Source: Strigamia acuminata (lineage: Eukaryota; Arthropoda; Chilopoda; Geophilomorpha; Linotaeniidae). Taken from it: DNA of 64,000 nucleotides. This document shows, piece by piece, positions 17,301 through 29,400 of the stretch. Below the pieces are notes generated by a model. It saw nothing but the letters and a program-made list of their open reading frames with translations, was not told where the DNA came from and made no database searches. The DNA is taken from NCBI GenBank assembly GCA_949358305.1, contig OX442319.1, positions 1,364,001-1,428,000 on the forward strand. The letters run 5' to 3'. The stretch's first letter is position 1; each line of letters starts with the position of its first letter. A program made the position numbers and the translations under genes.

Positions 17301-19353
17301 AGCATGCGAAGACTTGGGACTTCTGCGCTAAGGGGGTGATCCAAGCATATCGTGTAGCGTCATCAATGATCGTTAAAACGAAACGAGCTCCACCGAAAGA
17401 TGTTGCAGGAGCCGGCCCCCACACGTCCATATGCAGGAGGTCGAGTGCTTTGGTAGTACTCGGGTGAAGGTCCGGTTTGTGCGAAATCTTGATTGATTTT
17501 GCAAGACGACAGTCGTTGCAAGCGAGTTCTTGTTTTACTTCTCCCGGTTCCATTCCGTATACTTGTTCGTTGTTTGCCAACAGGCGCATCGCATTTGTGT
17601 GCAAATGCCCTAATCTGCTATGCCATAGACCCGTAGCATCCTTTACGGTTGCAGGATTAGCAATTGCCTTCTTTGGTGACTTAGAAGGATTGCTCGGAGG
17701 AGGAGGTATGGCAGGAGGAGTATTAGGTAATGGCGTTGTCGGAATGGATTGGAGAACGTTGGAATAGGATTGGATAGGAGGATCTGGTTGGATAGGCGTG
17801 GATTGGGGAACAGGCAGAGACTGGGTCGGATTGGAAATTTGATTCTGAATTTGCTTCGGAATCGGCGGCATTTCTATTCGAAAATCCGTGTTGCCTCCTT
17901 GTCTCGATTTCCCCTTCTTCGGTTTCGGAATGTTCTCAAAATCCACTTCTGTGGTGACATAAGTCAGCGCCGGCGTTTGCTGAATGGGTGTCGGAATTAT
18001 CGTCGACACTGGGGTCGAAATCACCGCAGACACAGAAGGAGTCGAACATAAACCGTCCACATAATATAATCCAGCCTTCTCCTTCGCCCGAAGAATAGAA
18101 CTTCGAATGTCCGATTGATAGATGTTAACTTCACCGTTGTAGAAATGTATGTGATGACGTGTTTTATCGATTTTGGAAACCGAAATCAAATTGGCCTCGA
18201 AATTCGGTGCAAAAAGTACGTTCGTCAAATTCACAATGCAATTGCAGTCATCTATCCTCGTGAGCAGTCGGACATTTCCTTTTCCAGTCACTTTGGACTT
18301 GCCTTGTCCGAGTTCGATGTCGAATGGCACGATGTCAACAAAATCCGTAAACCAAGCTCGAACATAGGAGACGTGGTCCGTCGCGCCACAGTCGACAATC
18401 CATTCATTGGATTGCATGAAATGTGCAACTGGGCGCGCTGGGGCTTGTGGGGCACTGGCGAAGAATGTCCCTTCTCGTGTTGGACGAGAACAACCACGCG
18501 GACGCGTATCGTCGGGCTTGGGCGCGGCGTTTTTGTTGCGCTTCTTGCTCTTGCTTCGAGAGCGTTGGAAAGAAGCCGATGCCGGGGGTTGATTGTGATC
18601 CTCCCGTCTTGGATGGGGACACTTGTTCGCGTAGTGGCCCATCTCATTGCAGTTGAAACATTTAATTTCCGATAACGGTCGACGAGGACGAGAATTCTTT
18701 CGGGATTGTTGGCCTTTTACAGACGAATGCACAGAAGATGAGTGTACATTGTGCAATCCCATCGGTTTCAACCGTAGATATTCGGAAATCAATTGTTCGG
18801 CAACTTTAGTCGGAGTGAACTCTGGATCGGGCCAGTGATATATGGCGAACGTTGCCTGTGCGTATTCGGGCGGTAGTCGGTTGAGGTATTGATATGCATG
18901 GTGATCATCTGTCGTGACTTCTTTGATGTCAGCCAATTGACGAACAAAATGATCAACTCGATTAATGAAATCCTGCATTTCCTCATTAGGTTCTAGATGC
19001 AACGTCAAGAATTCCGATCGTAATGCTGCCCGTCGTGCCCGCGAACTGGGCGCGTACGCTTTAGCCAGGACGTCCCATGCCTGTTTGGGAGTATCACAAT
19101 TGTCCAGGGCTGAACGTTTCGGTTCGCTGACATACATGTAGATGTGTCCGAGAGCTTTGTCCTTTTTGACCATGTAACGTTCTTTTTCCTTCTCAGTTAA
19201 TGTCAAGAGATGGTCGGCCTCCTTCTCCTCCGTTACATGCCTCCAAAGGCCCTCGGATTTCAAAAGCATCCGCATCGCCCTCTGCCAGGGCTCGTAATTC
19301 CCGACAGAGAGGATGGGAATTCTGCTGACCGTCGTTTCCGTTGTCTTTTGCAT
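14369..19353 (-). pseudogene. gag-pol: Gag-pol polyprotein of Copia-A, broken by a short deletion/frameshift
   Basis: The ATG at 19353 is the first in frame (protein begins MQKTTETT). In order the frame encodes Gag with a CCHC zinc knuckle (CFNCNEMGHYANKC), protease with D-C-G-A-T, integrase with HHCC finger and D, D(35)E residues, an MBD-like module (about 15930-16135, DVYYFPEPGLRLRS), and RT with YVDD. The first frame stops at 15094. RNase H with the rest of pol continues in another frame at 15097-14369. Compared with Copia-B, about 25 bp are missing just before the junction, which shifts the frame and removes part of the segment linking RT and RNase H. This copy is unlikely to make a complete Pol by itself. 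Copia-B is a related but distinct family. Confidence 0.9.
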
Positions 19354-20434
19354 CGTTTCGAAGACTCGGCGCACCACGCAAAATACACAAACTCAGGAAA
19401 TGGTATAACGGCGATCGAAGCACTTCACTAAGGCACAAAGAAGTGTGGACGAATGTTTGTTCACACAAAATCGTTGCACTTATCACAAATTCACCTCCCT
19501 CGTGGTTCAAAGCGGATATCACCCGAAGGGGAACCAATGCTACAATTGGTTGAGAACCTAAAGCAAGTGTCCCCCTAGCTTCCTTTATAGCCACCTGGGG
19601 CTGCGGGAGTGCTAGGTGGCGCAGGGCTCAGCCTTGCTTTAGAATACAAACACCGCTTGGACAGACTTGTCCGTAGGGCAGTGTCGATACTAAAGGATCC
19701 CTTCCAAAATACCCACTTAAAACTAACAATTTAAATACGACAAGAAGGAGAAATAGATGAATCTCCCGTGGAAGGTCACACGGGCTCGCGGCAAAGCACG
19801 AGACGGGTTTTCTCGAAAAACCCGCTAGAAAAGCGCAATTCGGCTTCGAAAAACCGAATTCTTCTCGAATTAACGAGGCTCTTCGTGAAAAATACACAGA
19901 TCGTCGAAATAATTCAAAAATCGGCGATACTACATGCACTCCGGGGTGCATGAAGCGAGAATCGTCTCGTTTCTCGTTGTAAAACGTCTCGTCGACGTTG
20001 TCGCAAAATAAAATTGTCGAAATCCTGAAAAATATGAAAATTCGCCTCGAAATTTGCGAGACCGCACAATTTCGGACGAAATTAGCTGGAGAATCGTGTA
20101 GTGTGCAGTACAAACTGCCTGGGAACGTCGTTGACACGTTGTCGACGTCCAAAACGCGAAAATCCAGCTTGAAAAGTGACGAAAAATCTGAAAATATAAA
20201 TTCGCACAAAAATTCGCGAAACTCGCGGAATTTTCGGCGATAAATGGTGAAAACAATTGGTGTACAACGTCGTCGTGACGTTGTATAAATCCAGGGTTGA
20301 TTCGGCGGCGTGAAACGTCCCGGAAATAGCGAAAAACGTCGCGAACACCTGAAAATACAAAAATTGCCGCGAAAATCGCGAAAAACGCGAATTTTCTGCA
20401 GCGGTTAGTGGAAAATAAGCGTGCAAAGGATGAC
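19354..20434 (-). other. 5' leader of Copia-A
   Basis: About 1.08 kb between the primer-binding site and the gag ATG. Several long open frames exist on the minus strand but they look incidental: no ATG-led frame resembles a known protein and Copia-B does not conserve them. The part nearest gag (19532-19642) is conserved as an RNA structure and is listed separately. Confidence 0.65.
19532..19642 (-). ncRNA. Conserved structured RNA element in Copia-A leader
   Basis: Read on the minus strand, an outer stem CTAAAGCAAG/CTTGCTTTAG (19633-19642 with 19558-19567) encloses a hairpin with stem GCCACCT/AGGTGGC. A second hairpin AACCAAT-TGTAGC-ATTGGTT (19532-19551) follows. The same elements in the same order occur in Copia-B at 36903-37014, with base changes that preserve pairing. 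It ends about 180 nt before the gag ATG. Possible roles are packaging, translation initiation or dimerisation; none is shown. Confidence 0.75.
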
Positions 20435-20452
20435 AACCATCCTCTGCTACCA
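20435..20452 (-). promoter_or_regulatory. Primer-binding site of Copia-A (initiator tRNA-Met)
   Basis: The minus strand reads TGGTAGCAGAGGATGGTT two bases inside the 5' LTR. This is the complement of the 3' end of animal initiator tRNA-Met including its CCA tail, as far as I recall that sequence. It supports an animal host. Confidence 0.9.
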
Positions 20453-20454
20453 AT

Positions 20455-20992
20455 TGTAGGTTGGCAGCAGAGGAAAACAACCAAAAATGCTCGAAATCTC
20501 GGGCGAAACTGTCGCAAATGCGTCGCACGAGTGGTACGCGCGTACGGGCGACGTCGGGGACGAAATGTAAACGTAACGGCCGCGATATTCGCTTATATGC
20601 CGTGAGAAATGATGAATGAATGCTTAAAAGCATAAAATAAGTTTAATCAATACGAAATACTCACATATGAGTTGGAAAATACATGAATAACCATGAGGCG
20701 AGAGCCAGGCGCTGGTCGCCGCCATCTTGGATGTAGGAGTGGTACAGTAACGACACCTGGTGTCGTGAAATGGCGTTATGGAATTGAAAATTCCATAAAG
20801 CTTAACAAAAGGTTAGATATAGCATGATGCCCCATGCAGAAACACAATAACATAATGTGAATGTTTGGAAATGATATACATAATTGAATATAATAAATAT
20901 CGGAACAAATAAACGAATATAATGAAACAATAGATCGTAATGTGATTCTATATCGCATCGACACACATATAATTTGGTTCCTTAGACCAACA
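20455..20992 (-). repeat. 5' LTR of Copia-A (538 bp)
   Basis: This is the partner of 13627-14164 with no difference seen by eye. Its outer flank is the second TTTTG target-site copy, after which the hairpin array resumes in phase. Confidence 0.95.
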
Positions 20993-21480
20993 TTTTGCCC
21001 TTCTTCAACGCGAAATCGTATTCGACTCGTTTTCGAGTCGAATGCGAATTTTGCCCTTCTTCAATGCGAAATCGTATTCGACTCGTTTTCGAGTCGAATG
21101 CGAATTTTGCCCTTCTTCAACGCGAAATCGTATTCGACTCGTTTTCGAGTCGAATGCGAATTTTGCCCTTCTTCAACGCGAAATCGTATTCGACTCGTTT
21201 TCGAGTCGAATGCGAATTTTGCCCTTCTTCAACGCGAAATCGTATTCGACTCGTTTTCGAGTCGAATGCGAATTTTGCCCTTCTTCAACGCGAAATCGTA
21301 TTCGACTCGTTTTCGAGTCGAATGCGAATTTTGCCCTTTCTCAACGCAAAATCGTATTCGACTCGTTTTCGAGTCGAATGCGAATTTTGCCCTTCTTCAA
21401 CGCGAAATCGTATTCGACTCGTTTTCGAGTCGAGTACGAATTTTGCCCTTCTTCAACGCGAAATCGTATTCGATTCGCTT
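20993..21480 (+). repeat. 56-bp hairpin-unit array, left arm I, second part
   Basis: Nine further units at exact 56-bp spacing (GCCC starts at 20997, 21053 and so on to 21445). The last unit has the ATTCGATTCG variant and leads into the centre. Several frames are stop-free because the unit carries no stop in any of its three phases; 3 x 56 bp also gives a 56-residue protein period. These frames are not credible genes. Confidence 0.9.
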
Positions 21481-23218
21481 TCGAATCGTATACGAGATGG
21501 TCGATTTTTGTTTCCCGGACTTTGATTTGTATTCGAGTTGTTACGAGTTCGTATTTTGATCGTATTCGTATTCGAATCGAATTCGAATCGTATTCGAATC
21601 GAATACGAATCGAATTCGAGTCGTATTCGAGATGGTCGATGATTTCCACTCGCTCGTATACGCGTTGTATACGAGCTCGTATTTTGATCGTAATCGTAAA
21701 CGAATCGTTTACAAGTCGTATACAAGTCGTATACGACGTGTATACACCTCGTATACGAACGAAGTTTGTGAAAACACAATTTCCAAATAAGACGTATGTG
21801 ACTACTATGTGTTTTCATGTCGTAGTAAGTATCCGGTGGATTTTCCAAACTTCGTTCGTATACGAGGTGTATACACGTCGTATACGACTTGTATACGACT
21901 TGTAAACGATTCGTTTACGATTACGATCAAAATACGAGCTCGTATACAACGCGTATACGAGCGAGTGGAAATCATCGACCATCTCGAATGCGACTCGAAT
22001 ACGATTCGAATACATATCGAATACATCTCGAATACGAGTCGTACGAGTCAAAGTCCGGGAACGGGTCATCGACTATCTCGTATTCGAGTTGTTACGAGTT
22101 CGTATTTTGATCGTATTCGTATTCGAATCGAATTCGAATCGTATTCGAATCGAATTCGAATCGTATTCGAATCGAATACTAATCGAATTCGAGTCGTATT
22201 CGAGATGGTCGATGATTTCCACTCGCTCGTATACGCGTTGTATACGAGCTCGTATTTTGATCGTAATCGTAAACGAATCGTTTACAAGTCGTATACAAGT
22301 CGTATACGACGTGTATACACCTCGTATACGAACGAAGTTTGTGAAAACACAATTTCCAAATAAGACGTATGTGACTACTATGTGTTTTCATGTCGTAGTA
22401 AGTATCCGGTGGATTTTCCAAACTTCGTTCGTATACGAGGTGTATACACGTCGTATACGACTTGTATACGACTTGTAAACGATTCGTTTACGATTACGAT
22501 CAAAATACGAGCTCGTATACAACGCGTATACGAGCGAGTGGAAATCATCGACCATCTCGAATGCGACTCGAATACGATTCGAATACATATCGAATACATC
22601 TCGAATACGAGTCGTACGAGTCAAAGTCCGGGAACGGGTCATCGACTATCTCGTATTCGAGTTGTTACGAGTTCGTATTTTGATCGTATTCGTATTCGAA
22701 TCGAATTCGAATCGTATTCGAATCGAATTCGAATCGTATTCGAATCGAATACTAATCGAATTCGAGTCGTATTCGAGATGGTCGATGATTTCCACTCGCT
22801 CGTATACGCGTTGTATACGAGCTCGTATTTTGATCGTAATCGTAAACGAATCGTTTACAAGTCGTATACAAGTCGTATACGACGTGTATACACCTCGTAT
22901 ACGAACGAAGTTTGTGAAAACACAATTTCCAAATAAGACGTATGTGACTACTATGTGTTTTCATGTCGTAGTAAGTGTCCGGTGGATTTTCCAAACTTTG
23001 TTCGTATACGAGGTGTATACACGTCGTATACAACTTGTATACGACTTGTAAACGATTCGTTTACGATTACGATCAAAATACGAGCTCGTATACAACGCGT
23101 ATACGAGCGAGTGGAAATCATCGACCATCTCGAATGCGACTCGAATACGATTCGAATACATCTCGAATACATCTCGAATACGAGTCGTACGAGTCAAAGT
23201 CCGGGAACGGGTCATCGA
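21481..23218. repeat. Palindromic centre of giant element I (three ~573-bp units)
   Basis: Three direct repeats spaced 573 bp apart (landmark ATG-like positions 21809, 22382, 22955). Each is itself a long inverted repeat. Arms of about 160 bp, rich in TCGTATACGA, ATTCGAAT and GTATAC words, flank an about 80-bp non-palindromic loop containing CCAAATAAGACG and CGTAGTAAGTATCC. The outer ends (GTTTCCCGGACTTTGA versus TCAAAGTCCGGGAACG) are also inverted. Extensive hairpin or cruciform formation is expected. Confidence 0.85.
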
Positions 23219-24075
23219 CTATCTCGTATTCGACTCGAAAACGAGTCGAATACGATTTCGCGTTGAGAAAGAAAGGGCAAAATTCGTACTCGACTCGAAA
23301 ACGAGTCGAATACGATTTTGCGTTGAAGAAGGGCAAAATTCGTACTCGACTCGAAAACGAGTCGAATACGATTTCGCGTTGAAGAAGGGCAAAATTCGCA
23401 TTCGACTCGAAAACGAGTCGAATACGATTTCGCGTTGAAGAAGGGCAAAATTCGCATTCGACTCGAAAACGAGTCGAATACGATTTTGCGTTGAGAAAGG
23501 GCAAAATTCGCATTCGACTCGAAAACGAGTCGAATACGATTTCGCGTTGAAGAAGGGCAAAATTCGCATTCGACTCGAAAACGAGTCGAATACGATTTCG
23601 CGTTGAAGAAGGGCAAAATTCGCATTCGACTCGAAAACGAGTCGAATACGATTTCGCGTTGAAGAAGGGCAAAATTCGCATTCGACTCGAAAACGAGTCG
23701 AATACGATTTCGCGTTGAAGAAGGGCAAAATTCGCATTCGACTCGAAAACGAGTCGAATACGATTTCGCATTGAAGAAGGGCAAAATTCGCATTCGACTC
23801 GAAAACGAGTCGAATACGATTTCGCGTTGAAGAAGGGCAAAATTCGTACTCGACTCGAAAACGAGTCGAATACGATTTCGCGTTGAAGAAGGGCAAAATT
23901 CGCATTCGACTCGAAAACGAGTCGAATACGATTTCGCGTTGAAGAAGGGCAAAATTCGTATTCGATTCGAAAGCGAATCGAATACAATTTTGCGTTGAAA
24001 AAGGACAAAAATCGTATTCGATTCGCTTTCGAATCGAATACGAGTTTTGTCCTTTTTCAACGCTTGGGAAAAGGA
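23219..24075 (-). repeat. 56-bp hairpin-unit array, right arm I
   Basis: Reverse-complement counterpart of the left array, with 14 units at 56-bp spacing from 23275 to 24003 (spacer GGGCAAAATTCG, last one GGACAAAAATCG). The first spacer next to the centre has four extra bases (GAAA). The left arm has 12 units, so the arms are not perfect mirror images. Confidence 0.9.
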
Positions 24076-26065
24076 CTCGAATGCGCCTCCACGTTGCAAT
24101 GCGCATTTGTGTAAACGATGATGGAATCCCCTGCTTAAATACTGGCTATCGCGTCACGTAACAGCAACGTGCCACGTCACGTAATTGCAACGTGCCGCGC
24201 TATGCCACACAATGTGCCGCCGCGATAGGCCATTGAACCCGAATGTGTGTGATGCGAAACGCGCGAGTACGCGCGCGGAGAACGCGCGGCAATGCTAGCA
24301 ACAGGAGCGCAACTGCCCAAGAAATTGCTCAACAATAAAAGGCACGTGGAAGCACGTGCCTGAAACAATAGGCACTTCAAATAAAGTTATTGTTAAAAAA
24401 CGGGCTTGAAAACCAACAATTACACAATAATTAAGGGGCAAGAAATGAACTTTGCTGCAATGCAAAGTTCTCAAAATACAGAGAAATGAAAGTTACACTT
24501 GTATAAAGAATTGACAATGTTTGAAACCAATAAAAACTACAAAAACACACTTGTAAAAAACCCAAAACAACCCCCAGAATGAATTATTTGACTCAAATTA
24601 ACCCTAAAACAGTCTTGGAGGTCGTGCAGACGACAGAGTCGGATCGGAAGGTTGCTAAAACCTGACGCCAAAACTAGCAATGGGACAGCTAGTTAGAAAA
24701 CAGCTTTTTCATCAATCATGAACGCTGAAAACCTCACCCAGGGGTAGAAAATGATGGAGAGAACGTTTTCGCCATCTAAAACGGTCTAAAACGGGTCTAA
24801 AATGCCTAAACCGGCGCCTGGAACGTGGCGCAGTTGTTGGGTCAAATATTGTCAAAAATCAGTGGAAATTTGTCAAATACTGGCAAAAATCTGCTGAAAT
24901 TTGTCAAAAATTGCCAAATTTTGGCGCAAGTTACGTGAGGTTTGCGCGCATCCAACTATGACGAAAAATCCATGCGTGTGCACGCGCGATTTACTGGCGC
25001 GTTGGAAGCGTTAAAATAAATTTTTCCAATATCTAACACAATTTGCACCAAATTATGGCAATTTTTGACAAATTTACATGGATTTTTGCCAGTATTTGAC
25101 AAATTTCCACGGATTTTTGACAATATTTGACAAATTCCAGACAAATTTCAGACAAATTTCAATTAATTTTAGAAATTTTATGAGAAATTTCAGCAAATGT
25201 TTGAGGATTGAGGAAATCTTCTGAAATTTGTCAAATATAGGCAAAAATCTTCTGAAATTTGTCAAATACAGGCAAAAATCTGCTGAAATTTGTCAAAAAT
25301 TGCCCAAATTCCGTGCAAGTTTTGCAAGTTTTGCGCGCATCAAATCGTATGCGCGCCTATACTATTGCACGAGCGCATTGACGCGTGATGAACACCGACC
25401 ACGTTTACGAAGTGAATTCGAGCTACAAAAGTATCGAGTCGCCATTCTATGATGGAAAAAAAAAATTAAGTGTAAACAAACAAAATAAAAACTTTAATAT
25501 ACAAGAAACGTACAATTCCACTCAACTTTGTTTCAAATTTTATTTATTGGATCATTGAAAATAAACAGTAGTGTTGTGCACTGTACGCTTAAGTGTATAC
25601 CGGCGATGCGTTGTTTTGTGGTGGGGATTTGCCTCGATAATTGATCTTTTCTCTTTGTTTGCAATATTTTTTTGGCCTTTTTTGTTGATTTTTCGGTTTG
25701 AAATTGTTTTTTTCCGGTGTAATTTAAGTGGTGGAAGGTTGTTGGCGTGTGTTGAGGGTAATTTTGGCGGTTTTTGGGTCGGGATTAGTGTTTTCTGCGA
25801 TTTTTTATCGTTATTTGGGGTAACGCATGCGAATCGCCGTCGATGCGTCGACCGTAGCAAGTGTGGTTGAAGTGATTTCGTTCATTCGTTATTTTAATGA
25901 AAATTAGGTATTTATTGTGACCACACGAGCACGTAGCAAGTGCGCGCGCAAGTTAAATGTGTAGAGGCCTGTGAGAAAATAAAACGTGCGTGGAAGCGGC
26001 GTAAATATTCTTTGGTGACTGCCATGGGTTTGTGCTTTGTCGTGGGCGCGATATGTCTGCGATAT
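24076..26065. repeat. Right flank of giant element I
   Basis: 24076-24512 mirrors the left flank. Further out, 24840-25330 contains many copies of a GAAATTTGTCAAA-type motif, and 25450-25870 a T/G-rich block. The whole block is repeated almost exactly at 44994-46982 (offset 20917) and, in shortened, diverged inverted form, at 33510-34485. No ORF here looks genic. Confidence 0.75.
24134..24197 (-). promoter_or_regulatory. Candidate inward-facing promoter, right arm I
   Basis: Reverse complement of the 13268-13330 block. The minus strand carries the paired ACGTGACG-type repeats followed by TATTTAAG (24134-24141) pointing into the right hairpin array. Function is inferred. Confidence 0.45.
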
Positions 26066-26073
26066 ATATGCGT

Positions 26074-26465
26074 TAGGGATGAGAACGGGACCAATTTTCG
26101 GGTCCCGACCCGTCCCGGGTCCATTACGTTAGCGTAATACGCGCGTATGATTGCATAATTGAAATAAATCAGTATTAAGCCTAATATTAGGCCTAATAAT
26201 GCTAAAATAAAGTAAAGAAACAACAATATTTTGGTCATACAGTGTAATTTACTTTTAATAATGAGTTTGTTGTTGTTGTTTATTTACTTTATTTTAGCAT
26301 TATCAGGCTCAATATTAGGCTTAATAGTGATAAATAACAACTGGAATTAGAAAATTGTCTCCGCCTCGCAGTACGAATTTAGCAACTGTAATCCCGTCCC
26401 GTCCCGTATCCGCATAGGGCAAACATTACCAGTCCAGTCCCTATCCCGGTCCGTTCTTATCCCTA
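26074..26465. mobile_element. hAT-type MITE, intact copy (392 bp)
   Basis: Terminal inverted repeats TAGGGATGAGAACGGGACC and its near-complement ending GTTCTTATCCCTA are flanked by a perfect 8-bp duplication ATATGCGT (26066-26073 and 26466-26473). An 8-bp TSD with TAGGG-type ends is characteristic of hAT transposons. Inside, a second inverted repeat (about 26172-26326; GCTAAAATAAAGTAAA arms) makes it strongly foldable. It has no coding capacity, so it would depend on a transposase elsewhere. Confidence 0.88.
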
Positions 26466-26473
26466 ATATGCGT

Positions 26474-29400
26474 GATGTAGCGCGTTTGCGCGCGCGATCT
26501 AGTGCGTTTGAGCGCGCGATGTAGCACCTTGAGCGTGTCCAAATGTGTACAGGTGCTCAAAAGATGTGCGAGGGCTTCACGTGCATACACGAAGCATAAA
26601 CGTGAAGAAAACAGCAGAAGCAGTTGTGTGTGATATTTATAAAACCACATCACACAAGGGAATACTACTAATGATACAAAAAGCAATAAACTTTATGAAT
26701 ATTGAAATAAACTTACAAAATGGTGGAAAAAACATGGCGTACTGCCTTGAATATATGCCGGGATGTTATCAATCTTCCGGGCCCCATGTGTGTTTGATTT
26801 TAGTCCTAATTTTGGTGTATTTTTTTTTTTTTGCCTTGGTTTTTCTCGTTTCTTGGAGAGTGCTGAGGCATGCCGAGGTGTTCTCGGGCGTGTGCGCCTG
26901 TTGAAGATCGAGCGTTTCATATTTTGTGTTTAATAAGCCTACCGTGGTGCCTCGAGCGTTTATTAATTTCTCCACTCGAGGCACTTCACTAACACCTCCC
27001 CGGTGTTTAAACGAGTAGCGGCGCTTATTTGACCCCGGTGTTTACTGTTTAAAATTGTCGTGTGTTTTCAAAGTTCTTAATTTGTTTAAAAGCAAACAAA
27101 ATGGATATTTGTTAATTTTTATTTGATTTTATCAATTTCTATTGGTTTCTTGCTGATTTTTAATCGGTTTTTCTCTATTTGTGACAATTTTTGCCAATTT
27201 TAATCGTTATTTGTCATTCTGAATTGATTATTGTCCGATTTCAGTCGATTTTTGTTGATTTTTAATCATGTTTGTTCGTTTTTAATCAATTTTTGTCCCA
27301 TGCCTTACGATCAGTTCGAATAATTGACACCATACTGTGCTGTTACTCGTATTCAAGATGGCGTCGCAAACTCAAGGCCGAATTCCGCTGATTTCATTTA
27401 TTGCGACTGTTTGCGCTCCATACGTGTGAAAAGGATTATGGGAAAAATCCTCAATGCAGGCCATTTTGGTGTTAAATGAGCGAGGAAGGCAGGAGATGAG
27501 AAAAATTTGTAAAATTTCAAAAAAAAGCTAAACAATCAAAATTTACATGAAGATCAATATTTCTGGCTCGAAATGCATGTATCAGCAATTTCGGGATATT
27601 TTCGGGGTGAAATTGACTCGTTCGGAACACTGGGAAGGAACCCCACCCCGCATTCCCCATGCGTCGGCGCGCGCGTAGACGAAAATTCAAATCCAGGTGT
27701 TCAGACGGCCCCACGTTATTTTTGGGTTCCAAGTTGGGTTTCACAAATGTACCGTATTGCCTCGAATAAACGCCGGGACGTTTATTAAACTTCTCGTGTG
27801 TGTTTAATTTTGATCCGCATTTAACTGTTTTTTTTTTCACCGAAAGTTACTTCATTTTTTATTAACATGGAAAAAGAATGAACCTTTACAAAATACTAAT
27901 AATAACGTTATAATAAGCAGTTACAATTGAAATTAAAACAACATTTTTTTTTTAATTAGAAACCAAAGCAGAATCATCCCTAAATTCTGACACGGCGTTG
28001 TCAAACAAACAGTTGGCGCCAAAACGAGAAATTAGGCAACAAAACATTTTGAATGCTACAAAAACACATTAAATAACCATAAAACAAATAAAAATAAATA
28101 CAACAGCTAAACCAAATTGTAATAAACAAGACAGCAAAGTGCGGGAGTGAGTGACAACGCCAAAAAAACGCCCGAAAACGCCCCAAGAACGCACCAAAAC
28201 GCCCCAAGAACGCACCAAAACGCCAGATAACCGTGCAACTTGAGGCAAAAAACATGCGAACATAATTTTTTGCTTTGAGTGGCACGATTTTCAGGCTTTT
28301 TGGAGCATTTTGAAGCGTTTTGGGGCGTTTTAGAACGTTTTTGCTTATTTTTTAGCATTCTCATGCGAGCTCGCGCGTGCAGGCGAGAAAAAAACAAACT
28401 TATTTCTTCAAGAGTTAAAAAAAAAATAACCCTAACCAGGAAATTACTGTAAAAACAACGGCTTGCCTCGAATAAACGCCGGGGCGTTTACTAATTTTCA
28501 AGACTGGAAGTGAGGCGAGATGTTGTTTGCTTTATTTGTTAAAACAAATTAGGCGTCACTAATTCACCTGTATTAGGGTTTCGGTTCTGAGAAACCGGAC
28601 GAGGAGTCACAATAACGGGACACGGGAAATTTCAAAACTTACCGGTTCCGTCAAAACGCCATTGAAACGTTACATTTTTATAGCGTGTCAATGATAAAAA
28701 TGGTCATTTTGGATGAAAAACGGCCATTTTGGATGAAAAATGGCCATTTTTACTATAAAAAATGGCTGAAAATGGCCATTTTTACTATGACAAATGGCTG
28801 AAAATGGCCATTTTAATAAAAAAAGGCCATTTTTACTTCGAAAATTGGCTAAAAATGGCCACTTGAGTGAGTGACAACGCCAAAAAACGCGTGCAAACGC
28901 CTGCGAACGCCCCAAAACGCCCCAAAACGCCAGATGACAATGCAACTTGAGGCATAAAACTTGAAAACACAATTTTAAACGTCACAAAAGTTGAAACAAA
29001 GATGAAAAATTAATTTTTTGCCTCAAGTTGCGCGATTTTCAGGCCTTTTGGAGTGTTTTTGAGCATTTTTTGGCGTTCTCAGCGGCGTGTTTGCCTCAAA
29101 TAAACGCCGGTTTAAACAAAAAATGACGTCATTTTTGGTTTAAAATTGAAGTAAAACACAAAATATTTTAGTTTTTAAATGCAACTGGTCTAAATTTTGT
29201 CAAATGTTGTCATACTTCTTGAAAGTCATCATTTATTGATAAAAAATTTGAAAATTTACCTAATTGTAGCATGTATTTGTGGTTAGTTTTGATTTGAATT
29301 CAAACTGTAATTTTTTGCTTCGAGTTGCGCGATTTTCAGGCGTTTTGGGGCGTTTTTGAGCTTTTTTTGGCGTCCTCAGGCGAGCTCGCGCGTGCACGTC

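Larger units (their letters stand above)
13627..20992 (-). mobile_element. Copia-A: Ty1/copia LTR retrotransposon with damaged gag-pol
   Basis: The element is 7366 bp and minus-strand, with 538-bp LTRs that look identical. A 5-bp target-site duplication TTTTG is at 13622-13626 and 20993-20997. Integrase precedes RT in one polyprotein, the Ty1/copia order. The primer-binding site matches initiator tRNA-Met. It is inserted in the hairpin array of giant element I. The identical LTRs indicate a young insertion, yet pol carries a short deletion near 15100. Confidence 0.95.

Noticed and set aside
20993-24075. CRISPR-like array
   Set aside because: Units are contiguous near-identical hairpins without unique spacers, and the DNA is eukaryotic.
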